64,000 nucleotides of DNA, from the NCBI RefSeq assembly GCF_902729425.1, contig NZ_CACVCH010000035.1, forward strand, positions 1-64,000, read 5' to 3'. The stretch comes from Magnetospirillum sp. SS-4 (GTDB lineage Bacteria > Pseudomonadota > Alphaproteobacteria > Rhodospirillales > Magnetospirillaceae). Positions 38,654-48,669 of this stretch are shown one piece after another. Positions within the stretch are counted from its first letter, which is position 1. The number at the start of each line of letters is the position of its first letter. The position numbers were made by a program, and so were the translations under genes. The notes below the pieces were generated by a model. It was given only the letters and a program-made list of their open reading frames with translations. It was not told the DNA's origin and ran no database searches.

Positions 38654-39985
38654 ATGAAAGCAGGCGCCATGCCGCGCAGGATCGCGGGACTGTTGATCGC
38701 CGTCATGTCGCTGACCGCCTGCGGAGAGTCCTGGCTGGGCGACAGGTCGTCGCCGCCGCTGCCGGGCAAGCGGATATCGATCCTGTCGCGCGAACGCCTG
38801 GTCGAACCCGATCCCGCCGGAGCGGCCGAGATCATCCTGCCGCCGCCCGAGATCAACGAGGACTGGCCCCAGGTCGGCGGCTATTCCAATCACGCCATGC
38901 ACCACCTGGAAATCGGCGATGCCCCGCAATACCTGTGGTACGGCAACGCCGGCGTCGGCTCGGGGGCACGCAGCAAGCTGCTGGGCCAGCCCATCATCGC
39001 CGACAACACCGTCTTCACCATCGATTCCCGGTCCAACGTCACCGCCTTCGTCGCCGACAAGGGCAAGCGGCTGTGGCGCACCGACCTGACCCCAGACGGG
39101 GCCGCCTCGTCCCATACCAGCGGCGGACTGGCCTACGAGGACGGCATGGTGTTCGCCGCCACCGGCTTCGCCCAGGTGGTGGGGATGAACGCCCAGACCG
39201 GCGAGATCGTCTGGCGCCAGACCCTGCCCGCCCCCATGCGCGGCGCACCCACCGTGCGCGGCGGCCGGGTTCTGGTGGTGACGGTCGAGAACCAGACCCA
39301 TGCCCTGGCCGCCGAGGACGGCGCCCCGCTGTGGACCCACACCGGCACCCCCGAACCGACCGGATTGCTGGCCGGCAACTCGCCGGCGGTGGACGGCAAT
39401 ACCGTGGTGGTCGCCTATACCTCGGGCGAACTGTTCGCCCTGAAGATCGAATCCGGCGCCCCCATCTGGCAGGATTCCCTGATCACGGCGCGCCGCACCG
39501 AGAACATAGGCTCGCTGATGGATATCCGCGGGCTGCCCGCCATCGATCGCGGCCGGGTCTATGTCATCGGCAACGGCGACCTGATGGTCTGCCTCGACCT
39601 CAAGACCGGCCGGCGGCTGTGGGAAAAGGAGATCGGCGGCATCCAGGGACCGTGGGTGGCCGGCGACTTCCTCTATCAGCTCACCAACGGCAACGAGGTC
39701 GTCGCCCTGGACGCCAAGACCGGCCGCATCATCTGGGTGACCCAGATGCAAAGCTGGGAGGACCCGGAGGACAAGGAAGGCCGCATCACCTGGGCCGGCC
39801 CGATCCTGGCCTCGGACCGCCTGATCCTGACCAGTTCGGAAGGCAAGATGGTGACGCTGTCGCCCTATACCGGCGACATGCTGGGGTGGGAACCGTCGAC
39901 CCAGGGCATCAGCATCGCGCCTTCGGTGGCCAACGGCATGCTCTATTTCCTCACCGATCTGGCCGACCTCGTCGTATACCGCTGA
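38654..39985 (+). CDS. bamB: outer membrane assembly lipoprotein BamB
   Basis: The 443-residue precursor has a lipoprotein signal ending LTACGES, with Cys as the lipidated residue, and then PQQ-type beta-propeller repeats (for example AFVADKGKRLWRTDL, ALDAKTGRIIWVTQM). BamB is part of the BAM complex that inserts beta-barrels into the outer membrane. It lies between yfgM and der, which supports BamB over other PQQ-propeller proteins. ATG 38654 directly precedes the signal peptide. Confidence 0.9.
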   Translation: MKAGAMPRRIAGLLIAVMSLTACGESWLGDRSSPPLPGKRISILSRERLVEPDPAGAAEIILPPPEINEDWPQVGGYSNHAMHHLEIGDAPQYLWYGNAGVGSGARSKLLGQPIIADNTVFTIDSRSNVTAFVADKGKRLWRTDLTPDGAASSHTSGGLAYEDGMVFAATGFAQVVGMNAQTGEIVWRQTLPAPMRGAPTVRGGRVLVVTVENQTHALAAEDGAPLWTHTGTPEPTGLLAGNSPAVDGNTVVVAYTSGELFALKIESGAPIWQDSLITARRTENIGSLMDIRGLPAIDRGRVYVIGNGDLMVCLDLKTGRRLWEKEIGGIQGPWVAGDFLYQLTNGNEVVALDAKTGRIIWVTQMQSWEDPEDKEGRITWAGPILASDRLILTSSEGKMVTLSPYTGDMLGWEPSTQGISIAPSVANGMLYFLTDLADLVVYR

Positions 39986-40021
39986 AGGCTTTCCCTTTCG
40001 GGGGTTGGAACAAGGTCACTC

Positions 40022-41413
40022 ATGTCGTTCACCGTCGCCATCATCGGCCGTCCCAATGTCGGCAAGTCCACCTTGTTCAACCGCTTGGTCGGCAAGAGGC
40101 TGGCCATCGTCCATGACCTGCCCGGTGTCACCCGCGACCGCCGCGAGGGCCGCGCCAGCCTGCTTGGCTTCGACTTCACGGTGATCGACACCGCCGGCTT
40201 CGAGGATCATGGCGGCGATTCGGTCGAGGCCCGCATGCGCCGCCAGACCGACCTGGCGGTGTCCGAGGCCGATGTCGCCCTGCTGCTGATCGATTCCCGC
40301 GCCGGCGTCACCCCGTTGGACCGCCACTTCGCCGATCACCTCCGCCGCCTGCCGACGCCGGTCATCCTGGTGGCCAACAAGTGCGAGGGCAAGGCCGGCT
40401 CGCCGGGGCTGTACGAATCCTACGGCCTCGGCATGGGCGAGCCGGTGCCGGTCTCGGCCGAGCACGGCGAGGGCATGTACGAACTGTTCGAAGCGCTGCG
40501 CCCCTTCGCCGAGAAGGCCGGGGCGCTGGTCGACGACGACGAGGCCGACGAATTCGCCGATCCGGCCGATGCCAACGCCGAGGATGATCCCGCCCGCCCG
40601 CTGACCATGGTCATCGTCGGCCGTCCCAACGTGGGCAAGTCGACCCTGGGCAACCAGCTGCTGGGCCGGGACCGCCTGCTGACCGGACCGGAAGCGGGCC
40701 TGACGCGCGACGCCATCGCGGTGGAATGGCTGCATCGCGGCCGGCCGGTCAAGCTGGTCGACACCGCCGGCCTGCGCAAGAAGGCTCAGATCAGCGACGC
40801 CATCGAGAAGATGTCGGTGAGCAACACCATCGAATCCATCCGTCGTGCCGAGGTGGTGGTGCTGGTGATGGATGCCGCCGCCATCCTGGACAAGCAGGAT
40901 CTGACCATCGCCCGGCTGGTGGTCGAGGAAGGCCGCGCCCTGGTGATCGCCATCAACAAGTGGGACATGGTCGACGATCCCCAGACCGCGATGAAGCGGC
41001 TGCGAGACCGGCTGGAGACCTCTTTGCCCCAGGCCAAGGGAGTGGCGACGGTGACCCTGTCGGCGCTGACCGGCAAGGGGGTCGAGCGGCTGATGGACGC
41101 GGTGCTGGAGACCTGGGACGTGTGGAACCGCCGAGTTCCCACCGCCCAGCTCAACCGCTGGCTGGAAGAGATGATCGAACGCCACCCGCCGCCGGCCCTG
41201 CCCGGCGGACGCCGCTACAAGATCCGCTACATGACCCAGGCCAAGGCGCGGCCGCCGACCTTCGCCCTGTTCGCCACCAAGCCCGACGAATTGCCGGAAT
41301 CCTACGTCCGCTATCTGATCAACGGATTGCGCGAGGCGTTCCGCATGCCGGGAGTGCCGATCCGCCTGTACGTGCGCGGCGGCAAGAACCCCTACGCCGA
41401 CAAGGACGCCTGA
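40022..41413 (+). CDS. der: ribosome-associated GTPase Der (EngA)
   Basis: The 463 residues carry two tandem GTPase domains with P-loops [12 protein letters not shown] (about 9-20) and [12 protein letters not shown] (about 200-211), DTAG (twice), NKCE/NKWD, and the C-terminal KH-like domain ending [11 protein letters not shown]. The first NKxD motif reads NKCE, a known variation in some Der proteins. It assists 50S assembly. It follows bamB by 36 bases. Confidence 0.97.
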   Translation: MSFTVAIIGRPNVGKSTLFNRLVGKRLAIVHDLPGVTRDRREGRASLLGFDFTVIDTAGFEDHGGDSVEARMRRQTDLAVSEADVALLLIDSRAGVTPLDRHFADHLRRLPTPVILVANKCEGKAGSPGLYESYGLGMGEPVPVSAEHGEGMYELFEALRPFAEKAGALVDDDEADEFADPADANAEDDPARPLTMVIVGRPNVGKSTLGNQLLGRDRLLTGPEAGLTRDAIAVEWLHRGRPVKLVDTAGLRKKAQISDAIEKMSVSNTIESIRRAEVVVLVMDAAAILDKQDLTIARLVVEEGRALVIAINKWDMVDDPQTAMKRLRDRLETSLPQAKGVATVTLSALTGKGVERLMDAVLETWDVWNRRVPTAQLNRWLEEMIERHPPPALPGGRRYKIRYMTQAKARPPTFALFATKPDELPESYVRYLINGLREAFRMPGVPIRLYVRGGKNPYADKDA

Positions 41414-41449
41414 GGCCGGAACGCCGCCTGAACCGGCCTTGCCTGTCCA

Positions 41450-43423
41450 TCATGCCGCCAGCCGTCCCAAGGTGGCTTCCAGGCGGTCGCGGGGCGTCGT
41501 ATCCAGGGAAAACTGCAACCGGGTGCCGTCGCCGTCCACCGCCACGATGCGGGCGCGGACCGGCATGCTGTCGATGGTGATTTCGACCGAGGTTCCGGCC
41601 GGCTGGGGCAACGCCGCCGAGAGACGGCCGCCATCGGTGGAAACATCCACCAAGGTGGCGCTGGCGCGGGCGGCTCCCGCCTGCACCACCACCGGCAGAT
41701 GGCACTGGCGGCGCTGACTGTGGCGGCGCTCGCCGGCGGTCTTGATGGCCGCGAGGAAGTCGGCGACCTCGGTCGCCAGCACGTCGAATTTCCCGGACAG
41801 TTCGTCGGCGGTTCCCAGCACCTGATGAGCGGCGCTGCCGGTGGTGCTGGCCCCCTGATTGACCAGGGTGATGCTCGACGTCACCTCGCGGGTGCCGCTG
41901 GACGCCTGCTGGACGTTGCGGGCGATCTCGCCGGTGGCGGCGGTCTGCTCCTCCACCGCCGAGGCGATGGCCTGGGCGTTCTCGGTGATGGCCTCGATGG
42001 TGCGGCCGATGCCGCGGATAGCGTCGACGGCGTCGCGGGTGACCGACTGCACCGAATTGATCTGCGAGCCGATCTCCTCGGTGGCCTTGGTGGTCTGGTT
42101 GGCGAGGTTCTTGACCTCGTTGGCGACCACGGCGAAGCCCTTGCCGGCATCGCCGGCCCGCGCCGCCTCGATGGTTGCGTTCAGGGCGAGAAGGTTGGTC
42201 TGGCTGGCGATGTCGGTGATCAGGGTGACCACCTCGCCGATGCGGCCGGTGGCGTCGGACAGGGTCGCGACGATGGAATTGACGCGGTTGGCCTCCTCGG
42301 CGGCACGGCTCGCGATCTCGCTGGAATTGCTGATCTGGCGGGCGATCTCGGATTCCGACGCCGCCAGTTCCTCGGCGGCGGCGGCGACGGTCTCGACGTT
42401 GACCGAAGCCTGCTCGGCGGCGGCGGCCACCACGGTGGACTGGCGCGAGGTGTCCTCGGCGATCGAGGTCATCGAGATGGCGGAATCGCGCAGCTGATGC
42501 GCCGAGGCGGTGACGGTCTTCAGCACGCCCAGCACGCTGGTGTTGAAGTCGCGGGTCAGGCGCTCGATGGCTTCCTGGCGGCGGTTGCGGGCCTCCTGTT
42601 CGCCACGCTGGATGGCCTCCAGCCGCTGACGCTCCAGGCCGTTGGCCTTGAACACCGCCAGCGCCCGGATCATCTCGCCGATCTCGTCCACCCGCCGGGT
42701 TTCGGGAATAATCACGTCCAGACGGCCATCGGCCAGATCGCGCATGGCCGTGATGCTGGACTTCAGCGGCAGGGCGATGCTGCGCCGGGCGATCAGCCAG
42801 CTCATGAGGATGGTGATCAGGCTGATGACGACGGTGGCGACGATCACCGAGACCAGGGTGTCGTTGGCGGTCTTGAGGAAATCCGCCTTCTTGATGCCGA
42901 CATACAGCACGCCGATGACGGTGCCGTCCTTGTCCAGGATGGGGTCGTAGGCGGTCATGTAGGGCTCGCCCAGGATGCCGACCTCGCCCCTGAAGCCGGT
43001 CTTGCGGTTGAACACCGCCTCATAGGCCGCCGTGCGGGCCAGTTGGGTCCCGACGGCGCGCGAACCATCCGCCTTCATCACGTTGGTCGAAATCCGGGTG
43101 TCGCCCATGAACACGGTGGCGGTGCCGCCCACCAGGGCCTTGACCTTGTCGACCACCTCGTAATTGCCGTTGATGACGTGGTCTCCGGCCAGGATCTTGC
43201 CGTCCTTGAGGCTGAATTCGCTTCCCTTGGCCCTAAGGGCGTCCCAGGCCACCCTCATGTTGGTGTCGACCCGCTCCATGGCGGTATCGGCGGCGCCGGA
43301 ATAAAGCAGGACGCGGGTCAGCAGGGTGACGCACACCCCCAGGACGAGAACCCCGAAAACCGCCAGGGCCATGATCCGCGGCACCATGCCGATTTGACGC
43401 AGACGTTCGACCGCACCGCCCAT
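41450..43423 (-). CDS. methyl-accepting chemotaxis protein with C-terminal PilZ domain
   Basis: Order of domains in 657 residues: membrane helix (about 10-35), periplasmic single-Cache domain with [19 protein letters not shown] and GVLYVGIKK, second membrane helix, HAMP, MCP signalling tip ([20 protein letters not shown]) and, at about 565-657, a PilZ domain with ERRHSQRRQ and [11 protein letters not shown]. PilZ-bearing MCPs such as Azospirillum Tlp1 link c-di-GMP to aerotaxis/chemotaxis. The ATG at 43423 has AAGGAG seven bases upstream; the promoter is at 43479-43507. Confidence 0.92.
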   Translation of the reverse strand: MGGAVERLRQIGMVPRIMALAVFGVLVLGVCVTLLTRVLLYSGAADTAMERVDTNMRVAWDALRAKGSEFSLKDGKILAGDHVINGNYEVVDKVKALVGGTATVFMGDTRISTNVMKADGSRAVGTQLARTAAYEAVFNRKTGFRGEVGILGEPYMTAYDPILDKDGTVIGVLYVGIKKADFLKTANDTLVSVIVATVVISLITILMSWLIARRSIALPLKSSITAMRDLADGRLDVIIPETRRVDEIGEMIRALAVFKANGLERQRLEAIQRGEQEARNRRQEAIERLTRDFNTSVLGVLKTVTASAHQLRDSAISMTSIAEDTSRQSTVVAAAAEQASVNVETVAAAAEELAASESEIARQISNSSEIASRAAEEANRVNSIVATLSDATGRIGEVVTLITDIASQTNLLALNATIEAARAGDAGKGFAVVANEVKNLANQTTKATEEIGSQINSVQSVTRDAVDAIRGIGRTIEAITENAQAIASAVEEQTAATGEIARNVQQASSGTREVTSSITLVNQGASTTGSAAHQVLGTADELSGKFDVLATEVADFLAAIKTAGERRHSQRRQCHLPVVVQAGAARASATLVDVSTDGGRLSAALPQPAGTSVEITIDSMPVRARIVAVDGDGTRLQFSLDTTPRDRLEATLGRLAA

Positions 43424-43478
43424 CACCGCGCTCCTTCTCACTGACGATATTAAACCGTAGCAATAGTGTGCAGTGCGG

Positions 43479-43507
43479 CATATAGGTCTAATGGTATATT
43501 GTTACAA
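43479..43507 (-). promoter_or_regulatory. promoter candidate for the MCP-PilZ gene
   Basis: On the minus strand TTGTAA (43507-43502), a 17-base spacer and TATATG (43484-43479). An imperfect palindrome, ATTGTT-N9-AACAAT at 43498-43518, overlaps the -35 and could be an operator. Confidence 0.45.
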
Positions 43508-43528
43508 TTTAGAACAATCACAGTGGGC

Positions 43529-46171
43529 TTACCCCGCCGCCGGAACCGGCGCCGGCTGCTCCGGAGGCTTCTTGGACGGCATCACGCTGATCAGCGAGGT
43601 CACCAGCGCCGCCAGGAACGGCATCGACTGGACGAACAGCACCATCGACCACAGCCTTATGTCGGAATCGTGAAAGTTGTTCTTGGGGATCAGCACGATG
43701 ATGGCGGCGAACCATTGCGCCAGCATCAGGGTGGCCTCTTCCGACGCCATCAGGAATCCCTGGGTGAAGGCCGCCTTGTTGGCCATCTTGGGAGTACGCA
43801 TGAACGGCGTCGACTTGGTGAAGATGCCCTGCCACATGGCCCAGGCGATGGAATAGGTCAGCCCCATGCCGGCGATGGCGGCCAGCGAGCGCTGGCGCAG
43901 CGTGCATTTCACCCGGGTTCCGTAAAGGAAGTAGTGGTGGAATATCTTGGCGACGAACACGCCCACCGTCGGCAGGGTGAACACCGCCAGCGGCGTTCCG
44001 AAATAGCGGGGTGCCAGCACCATGCCGATCGACCACGCCACGCTGGCCACCACGAACAGAAGATAGAGGCCATCGACGATCCAGGGCAGCCAGCCGGAGA
44101 TGAAGTGATATTTCTGGCCGGTGGTCAGGCCGCTCTTGGAGAACGGCGCCAGCGAGCGCCAGTGCGCCTTCAGGATCTGGATGGCGCCGTAGGCCCAGCG
44201 GAAGCGCTGCTTCTTGTAGGCCATGAAGGAATCGGGCACCAGTCCATGGCCCAGACGATCCTGGACATAGACCGATTCATACCCCTCCTTCATGAAGCGC
44301 AGCCCCAGCTCGGCGTCCTCGACGATACACCATTCGCCCCAGCGGCCGGCCTTTTCCAGCGTCTCCTTGCGGATCAGGGTCATGGTGCCGTGCTGGATGA
44401 TGGCGTTGGCCTCGTTGCGGTAGACCATGCCGATGTCGAAGAACCCGGCATATTCCCAGTTGATCATCTCCTTGAACAGGTCGTGTTCCCATTCGCGGTG
44501 ATCCTGCGGCGCCTGGACGTGGCCGACCTTGGGATTCTCGAAATAGGGCACCAGCCCCCTCAGCCAGTTCCTGTCGACGATATAGTCGGAATCGACCACC
44601 CCGATGATCTCGGCATCCTCGGCGGTGACGGACAGGCCAAAATTCAGCGCGCCGGCCTTGGCGCCGGGCCACGGCGCCAGGTGATAGAAGCGGATGCGCG
44701 GGTCGTTCAACTGCTCGCAATACTCCTTCACCGCACCCCAGACGGCGGGGTCCTTGGTGTTGTTGTCGAGCACGATCACTTCCAGATTGGGGTAATCCAG
44801 CCTCAGCAGCGAGTCGATGGTGAGCTTCACCATGTCGGGCGGCTCGTTGTAGCAGGGCAGATGGATCGACACCTTGGGGAAGCGCTTGCACTGATCGGGC
44901 GGCAGGGCGGTGTGACGGCGCTTGAACCGGCTGGCCCAGGTCAGTTCGGTGACCTCGATGCCGGCGATCAGCACCACGAACAGCAGCAGCAGTTGCGCCG
45001 GCAGCAGCAGCCCCAGCATCAGCCCGGTTCCGGGCGCCACGTCCTTGATCACCGGCGTCGACATGGTCCAGATCACCAGCGACGAGGCGAACTGGACCAG
45101 CACGCCGAAGAATATCTTGCCGGGCAGGCGCAGCGTGCTCCACTTGAACAGGAAGAACGCCACCGGCAGCAGGGCGATGATGGTGGCGGCCCCGGCCTGG
45201 ACCGGCCATTCCTCGAACTCCAGCACCGGGCCGATCCAGCTGAACTTGGGTTTACGCTCGACGGTGTAGATGCCCCAGTGCTTTTCCGACGCGGTGTTGT
45301 CCAGGTTGACCTTCCAGGGCTGGTCGAAGGCCTCGACGATGTTGTAGTCCAGCTTCTCCTCGTGCGCCCAGTTGACGAAGTGGCGCAGGAACAGGGCCTG
45401 GTTGATCAGCGACGGCTCGGCCAGGCCGTAATTGCGCCCGGCCGACGGCCAGCCGACCTCGCCGATGAACAGGGGCTTGCCGGGATAGGCCTTCTGGACG
45501 TCGCCCACCATGCGCCGGGTGAAGGCCATGGCGTTGTCGATGTGGACGCCGCCCGGTTCCCAGAACGGCAGGGTGTGGATGGTGATGAAGTCCACCTCCT
45601 GCACCAGATCGGGATAATCCAGCCAGATCGCCCAGGCCTCGGCGGTGCTGATCTTGACCCGTTCGGGCAGGGCGGCGCGGACGCGGCGCAGATAGCGGAT
45701 CATCTGCTCCGGTGACAGGCGGTGCAGGGTCAGGTTCTCGTTTCCGATAATCACCCGGTCCACATTGGGATTGTCGCGGGCGATGCGGATGATGTTGGCG
45801 AGTTCGACCTCGTTGCGGCCCAGGCGCTCGTCCAGCCAGGCGCCCGGCAGGGCCTTGATGCCGTACTTGGCCGCCAGTTCCGGCACTTGGTCGAGACCTT
45901 CCAGGGTGGAATAGGTCCGCACCTGCTGCACCTTGCCGGCCAGCAGCGCCATGTCCTCGTCCATCTCCTGGCGGGTGGGCAGCATGGTCTCGTCGAGATA
46001 GGGCAGCTTGCGGACGACGGTGGGATCGTCGTCGGCGCGCCCCGGGCTGAACGAAACGCTGTTGAGGGTCCCTTCCCAGGGAAGGCCCGTCTGGGGGCGG
46101 TTCATAGCCGCCCAGAAGCCCAGGTTGCCCAGTACGACCAGGAGCAGAACCACGAAGCCGGAGAGACGCAT
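43529..46171 (-). CDS. membrane beta-glucan synthase-like protein: GH17 plus GT2 domains
   Basis: The 880-residue protein has an N-terminal membrane anchor, a periplasmic GH17-type domain with IIGNENLTL and IGEVGWPSAGRN (putative acid/base and nucleophile Glu), several membrane helices, a GT2 catalytic domain with SIHLPCYNEPPDMVK, GVVDSDYIV (DxD), CIVEDAELGLRF and KKQRFRWAYG, and more C-terminal helices. This matches the NdvB/NdvC-type proteins that make beta-(1,3)/(1,6) glucans in Bradyrhizobium and relatives. It probably makes a periplasmic or exported glucan. It stands alone and is divergent from the aldolase gene. Confidence 0.88.
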   Translation of the reverse strand: MRLSGFVVLLLVVLGNLGFWAAMNRPQTGLPWEGTLNSVSFSPGRADDDPTVVRKLPYLDETMLPTRQEMDEDMALLAGKVQQVRTYSTLEGLDQVPELAAKYGIKALPGAWLDERLGRNEVELANIIRIARDNPNVDRVIIGNENLTLHRLSPEQMIRYLRRVRAALPERVKISTAEAWAIWLDYPDLVQEVDFITIHTLPFWEPGGVHIDNAMAFTRRMVGDVQKAYPGKPLFIGEVGWPSAGRNYGLAEPSLINQALFLRHFVNWAHEEKLDYNIVEAFDQPWKVNLDNTASEKHWGIYTVERKPKFSWIGPVLEFEEWPVQAGAATIIALLPVAFFLFKWSTLRLPGKIFFGVLVQFASSLVIWTMSTPVIKDVAPGTGLMLGLLLPAQLLLLFVVLIAGIEVTELTWASRFKRRHTALPPDQCKRFPKVSIHLPCYNEPPDMVKLTIDSLLRLDYPNLEVIVLDNNTKDPAVWGAVKEYCEQLNDPRIRFYHLAPWPGAKAGALNFGLSVTAEDAEIIGVVDSDYIVDRNWLRGLVPYFENPKVGHVQAPQDHREWEHDLFKEMINWEYAGFFDIGMVYRNEANAIIQHGTMTLIRKETLEKAGRWGEWCIVEDAELGLRFMKEGYESVYVQDRLGHGLVPDSFMAYKKQRFRWAYGAIQILKAHWRSLAPFSKSGLTTGQKYHFISGWLPWIVDGLYLLFVVASVAWSIGMVLAPRYFGTPLAVFTLPTVGVFVAKIFHHYFLYGTRVKCTLRQRSLAAIAGMGLTYSIAWAMWQGIFTKSTPFMRTPKMANKAAFTQGFLMASEEATLMLAQWFAAIIVLIPKNNFHDSDIRLWSMVLFVQSMPFLAALVTSLISVMPSKKPPEQPAPVPAAG

Positions 46172-46407
46172 GAAGGTGCGATGTCCGTATGACAGGGTGA
46201 AGGGGGGATTCCGCCCGGCTCGAACCGGTGGAGGCGGGAAACCCTTGAAGATGTGTGGCGAAGCTTAGCCGAAGCCCGGTGGACTGTCCAGACGGGCCCA
46301 CCGCAAGCCAGGGGTCCGAATCCGGACGGGCGGACCCGCCCCTTGCGTATTGACCGCCGCCGCCCGGCGGCTAAGCTGTCCCGGCTTCCGTCCCGAAAGG
46401 CCCCGTC

Positions 46408-47064
46408 ATGAAATTCTTCATCGATACCGCCGAGGTTTCCGAAATCCGCGACTTGGCCGCCACCGGCATGGTGGACGGCGTCACCACCAATCCAAGCCTG
46501 ATCGCCAGGAGCGGGCGCCGGATTCTCGACGTCATCGCCGAAATCTGCGACATCGTGCCGGGGCCAGTCTCGGCCGAGGTGGCGGCCACCGATTTCGACG
46601 CCATGCTGACCGAAGGCCGCAAGCTGGCCGGATTGCGTTCCAACGTGGCGGTCAAGGTGCCGCTGACCCCAGCCGGTCTCAGGACCTGCAAGGCGCTGTC
46701 CGACGACGGCGTCAAGGTGAACGTCACCTTGTGCTTTTCCACCAATCAGGCGATCCTGGCCGCCAAGGCCGGCGCCGCCTTCGTCTCGCCGTTTGTCGGC
46801 AGGCTGGACGACATCGGCCAGGACGGCATCGACCTGATCGCCGACATCGTCAACGTCTACCGCGAATATCCGCTGTTCCGCACCGAGGTGCTGGCCGCCT
46901 CGATCCGCCACCCCATGCACATCACCGAGGCCGCCCGCGTCGGCGCCCATGTGGCGACCATGCCGCCCGCCGTGCTGCGCCAGATGTACCAGCACCCGCT
47001 GACCGACAAGGGACTGGCCGCCTTCCTGGCGGACTGGGCCAAGACCGGCCAATCCATAGTGTGA
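46408..47064 (+). CDS. fsa: fructose-6-phosphate aldolase/transaldolase-like protein
   Basis: The 218-residue (beta/alpha)8 protein begins [20 protein letters not shown], with [28 protein letters not shown] (Schiff-base Lys about residue 86) and [19 protein letters not shown]. The short length is that of the Fsa/TalC group rather than classical transaldolase. Whether it acts as aldolase or transaldolase cannot be settled by these motifs. It is divergent from the glucan synthase gene. Confidence 0.93.
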   Translation: MKFFIDTAEVSEIRDLAATGMVDGVTTNPSLIARSGRRILDVIAEICDIVPGPVSAEVAATDFDAMLTEGRKLAGLRSNVAVKVPLTPAGLRTCKALSDDGVKVNVTLCFSTNQAILAAKAGAAFVSPFVGRLDDIGQDGIDLIADIVNVYREYPLFRTEVLAASIRHPMHITEAARVGAHVATMPPAVLRQMYQHPLTDKGLAAFLADWAKTGQSIV

Positions 47065-47155
47065 TGGCCGCTTCGCCGACAAGCGCCGATTGCCTTCCCC
47101 GCCGGGAAGTGGAATCATGCGCGCCCATCCCTTGCCTCTCGGAAAGCTGGACGTC

Positions 47156-48310
47156 ATGAGGACCGCCGCATTCGTCGCCGTGCTGTTGGCTTTCGGGGTA
47201 CCACTGGCCGCCCTGGCCGAACCCGCCAAGGCCACCCGGGCCAAGCCGCCCGCCAAGACGGCCAGATCCGCCGAGAAGGCCAGGGTCGAGGCCCTGGTCG
47301 CCTCGGCCGCCCAGGGCGATGCCGAGGCCCAGTTTCAATTGGGCCTCGGCTATCGCGACGGCCGCGGCGTCAAGGCCGATCCGGCCGCCGCGCTGGGCTG
47401 GTTCGGACTGGCGGGCGCCAACGGCAACGCCGCCGCCGCCGTCGAGGCGGCCAAGGCGTTCGAGACCGGCCGCGGCGTCCGCCGCAACCTCGCCCAGGCG
47501 GGACGGTGGTGGTATCGGGCAGGCGTGCTGGGCGACGTCGCCGCCCGCCAGCGCTGGACCCGGCTGATGCTCGACGGCGAATTGCCGGCCATCGGCGGCA
47601 GGGACGGCCTCGACTGGCTGAGCGAACTGGCCGGACAGGGTAATGTCCGCGCCATGCTGATCCTGGCCGAGGCCTATGAGGGCGGCATGGGCACCCCCCC
47701 CAACCCCGAGGAGGCCGAGCGCTGGTACCTGCTGGCGGCCCGCCTGCACGGCAGCGTCGAGGCCGAATATCGGCTTGGCCGCATCAATCTCGGTCGCGAG
47801 GCCGCCTGGCGCATTCCCTCGGAGGAAGAGTGGAATCCCAAGGAATCCGAGCGCAAGGGCCGTCCCTACGGTCCGGTATGGTATCCCGCCAAGCCGGCGC
47901 AGGCCGAGGACAAGGCGGTGCAGTTGCGCCCCGGCATCGTCGATGCCGGCCGCTTCCTGGAGACCGCTGCCCGTCGCGGCCACGCCGATGCCCAGTTCCT
48001 GCTGGGCAAGTCCATGGTCGGCGGCATCGAGCTGCCGCTCGATCTGACCGGAGGCATCGTCTGGCTGGAAGCCGCCGCCGCCCAGGGACATTCCGGAGCC
48101 ATGGCGCTGCTGGCCGAATTCGCCGCCAAGGGCCTGGGATTGTTCGACAAGGACCCGATCCGCGCCTATGTCCTCTACGACCTCGCCCGCATCCACGGCG
48201 AGAACGGAATCGCCGCCGCCCGCGACGCCGCGGGCAAGGCGCTGACGCAACGGCAGATGGCCCGCGCCCGTCAGATCATCCAGGAATTCAAGATATTGCA
48301 GGGTCCATGA
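47156..48310 (+). CDS. exported Sel1-repeat protein
   Basis: The 384-residue protein starts MRTAAFVAVLLAFGVPLAALA, a clear signal peptide, followed by Sel1-like repeats such as AEAQFQLGLGYRDGRGVKAD, AMLILAEAYEGGMGTPPN and AQFLLGKSMVGGIELP. Such solenoids are periplasmic scaffolds. The start at 47156 is the last of three in-frame ATGs and the one that opens a proper signal peptide. Two stem-loops follow its stop at 48341-48417. No functional link to the neighbouring aldolase is apparent. Confidence 0.88.
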   Translation: MRTAAFVAVLLAFGVPLAALAEPAKATRAKPPAKTARSAEKARVEALVASAAQGDAEAQFQLGLGYRDGRGVKADPAAALGWFGLAGANGNAAAAVEAAKAFETGRGVRRNLAQAGRWWYRAGVLGDVAARQRWTRLMLDGELPAIGGRDGLDWLSELAGQGNVRAMLILAEAYEGGMGTPPNPEEAERWYLLAARLHGSVEAEYRLGRINLGREAAWRIPSEEEWNPKESERKGRPYGPVWYPAKPAQAEDKAVQLRPGIVDAGRFLETAARRGHADAQFLLGKSMVGGIELPLDLTGGIVWLEAAAAQGHSGAMALLAEFAAKGLGLFDKDPIRAYVLYDLARIHGENGIAAARDAAGKALTQRQMARARQIIQEFKILQGP

Positions 48311-48340
48311 CCCCGCTCGCCGTGAACCGGGAATAGAGCG

Positions 48341-48370
48341 AGGGGGCGCCGGCTTTCACCGGCGCCCCCT
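48341..48370 (+). terminator. 12-bp perfect stem-loop after the Sel1 gene
   Basis: AGGGGGCGCCGG, loop CTTTCA, CCGGCGCCCCCT. No T-run follows. It may terminate or protect the mRNA 3' end. Confidence 0.5.
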
Positions 48371-48387
48371 CGTCGTATCCAGAAAGC

Positions 48388-48417
48388 GGAAACGCCGCAC
48401 TGTGCGGCGGCGTTTCC
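48388..48417. other. second stem-loop, 11-bp perfect stem
   Basis: GGAAACGCCGC (48388-48398) pairs with GCGGCGTTTCC (48407-48417). It is 18 bases past the first hairpin. The remainder of the 48310-48670 gap has no gene; after 48500 it becomes distinctly AT-rich up to and through the start of the DUF192 gene. Confidence 0.5.
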
Positions 48418-48669
48418 TGCCAAGGGGGGTGGGGATGGGCGGGAAGGCCCCCCTCAGCGGCTTTCGGGGCCGGTCGTCCGGGGTTGCCCCCTATCCGGCT
48501 CACAAGAAAGATAATACACAAGTATTCATCGAAATGAAACAGGAAGATCACCCGCTCAATTTTACAAAAATCAAGGATAAAGTATGATTTTATTTAACGA
48601 CTAATTTTCTTAAAATTTTATCGAAATCCCGTTGATATAGGAATTCAGGGGGCTTGGCTGAGGTAAATC

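Noticed and set aside
43466..45715. 749-codon plus-strand frame opposite the glucan synthase
   Set aside because: Antisense shadow of a clear GH17/GT2 gene, with no signal or domain.
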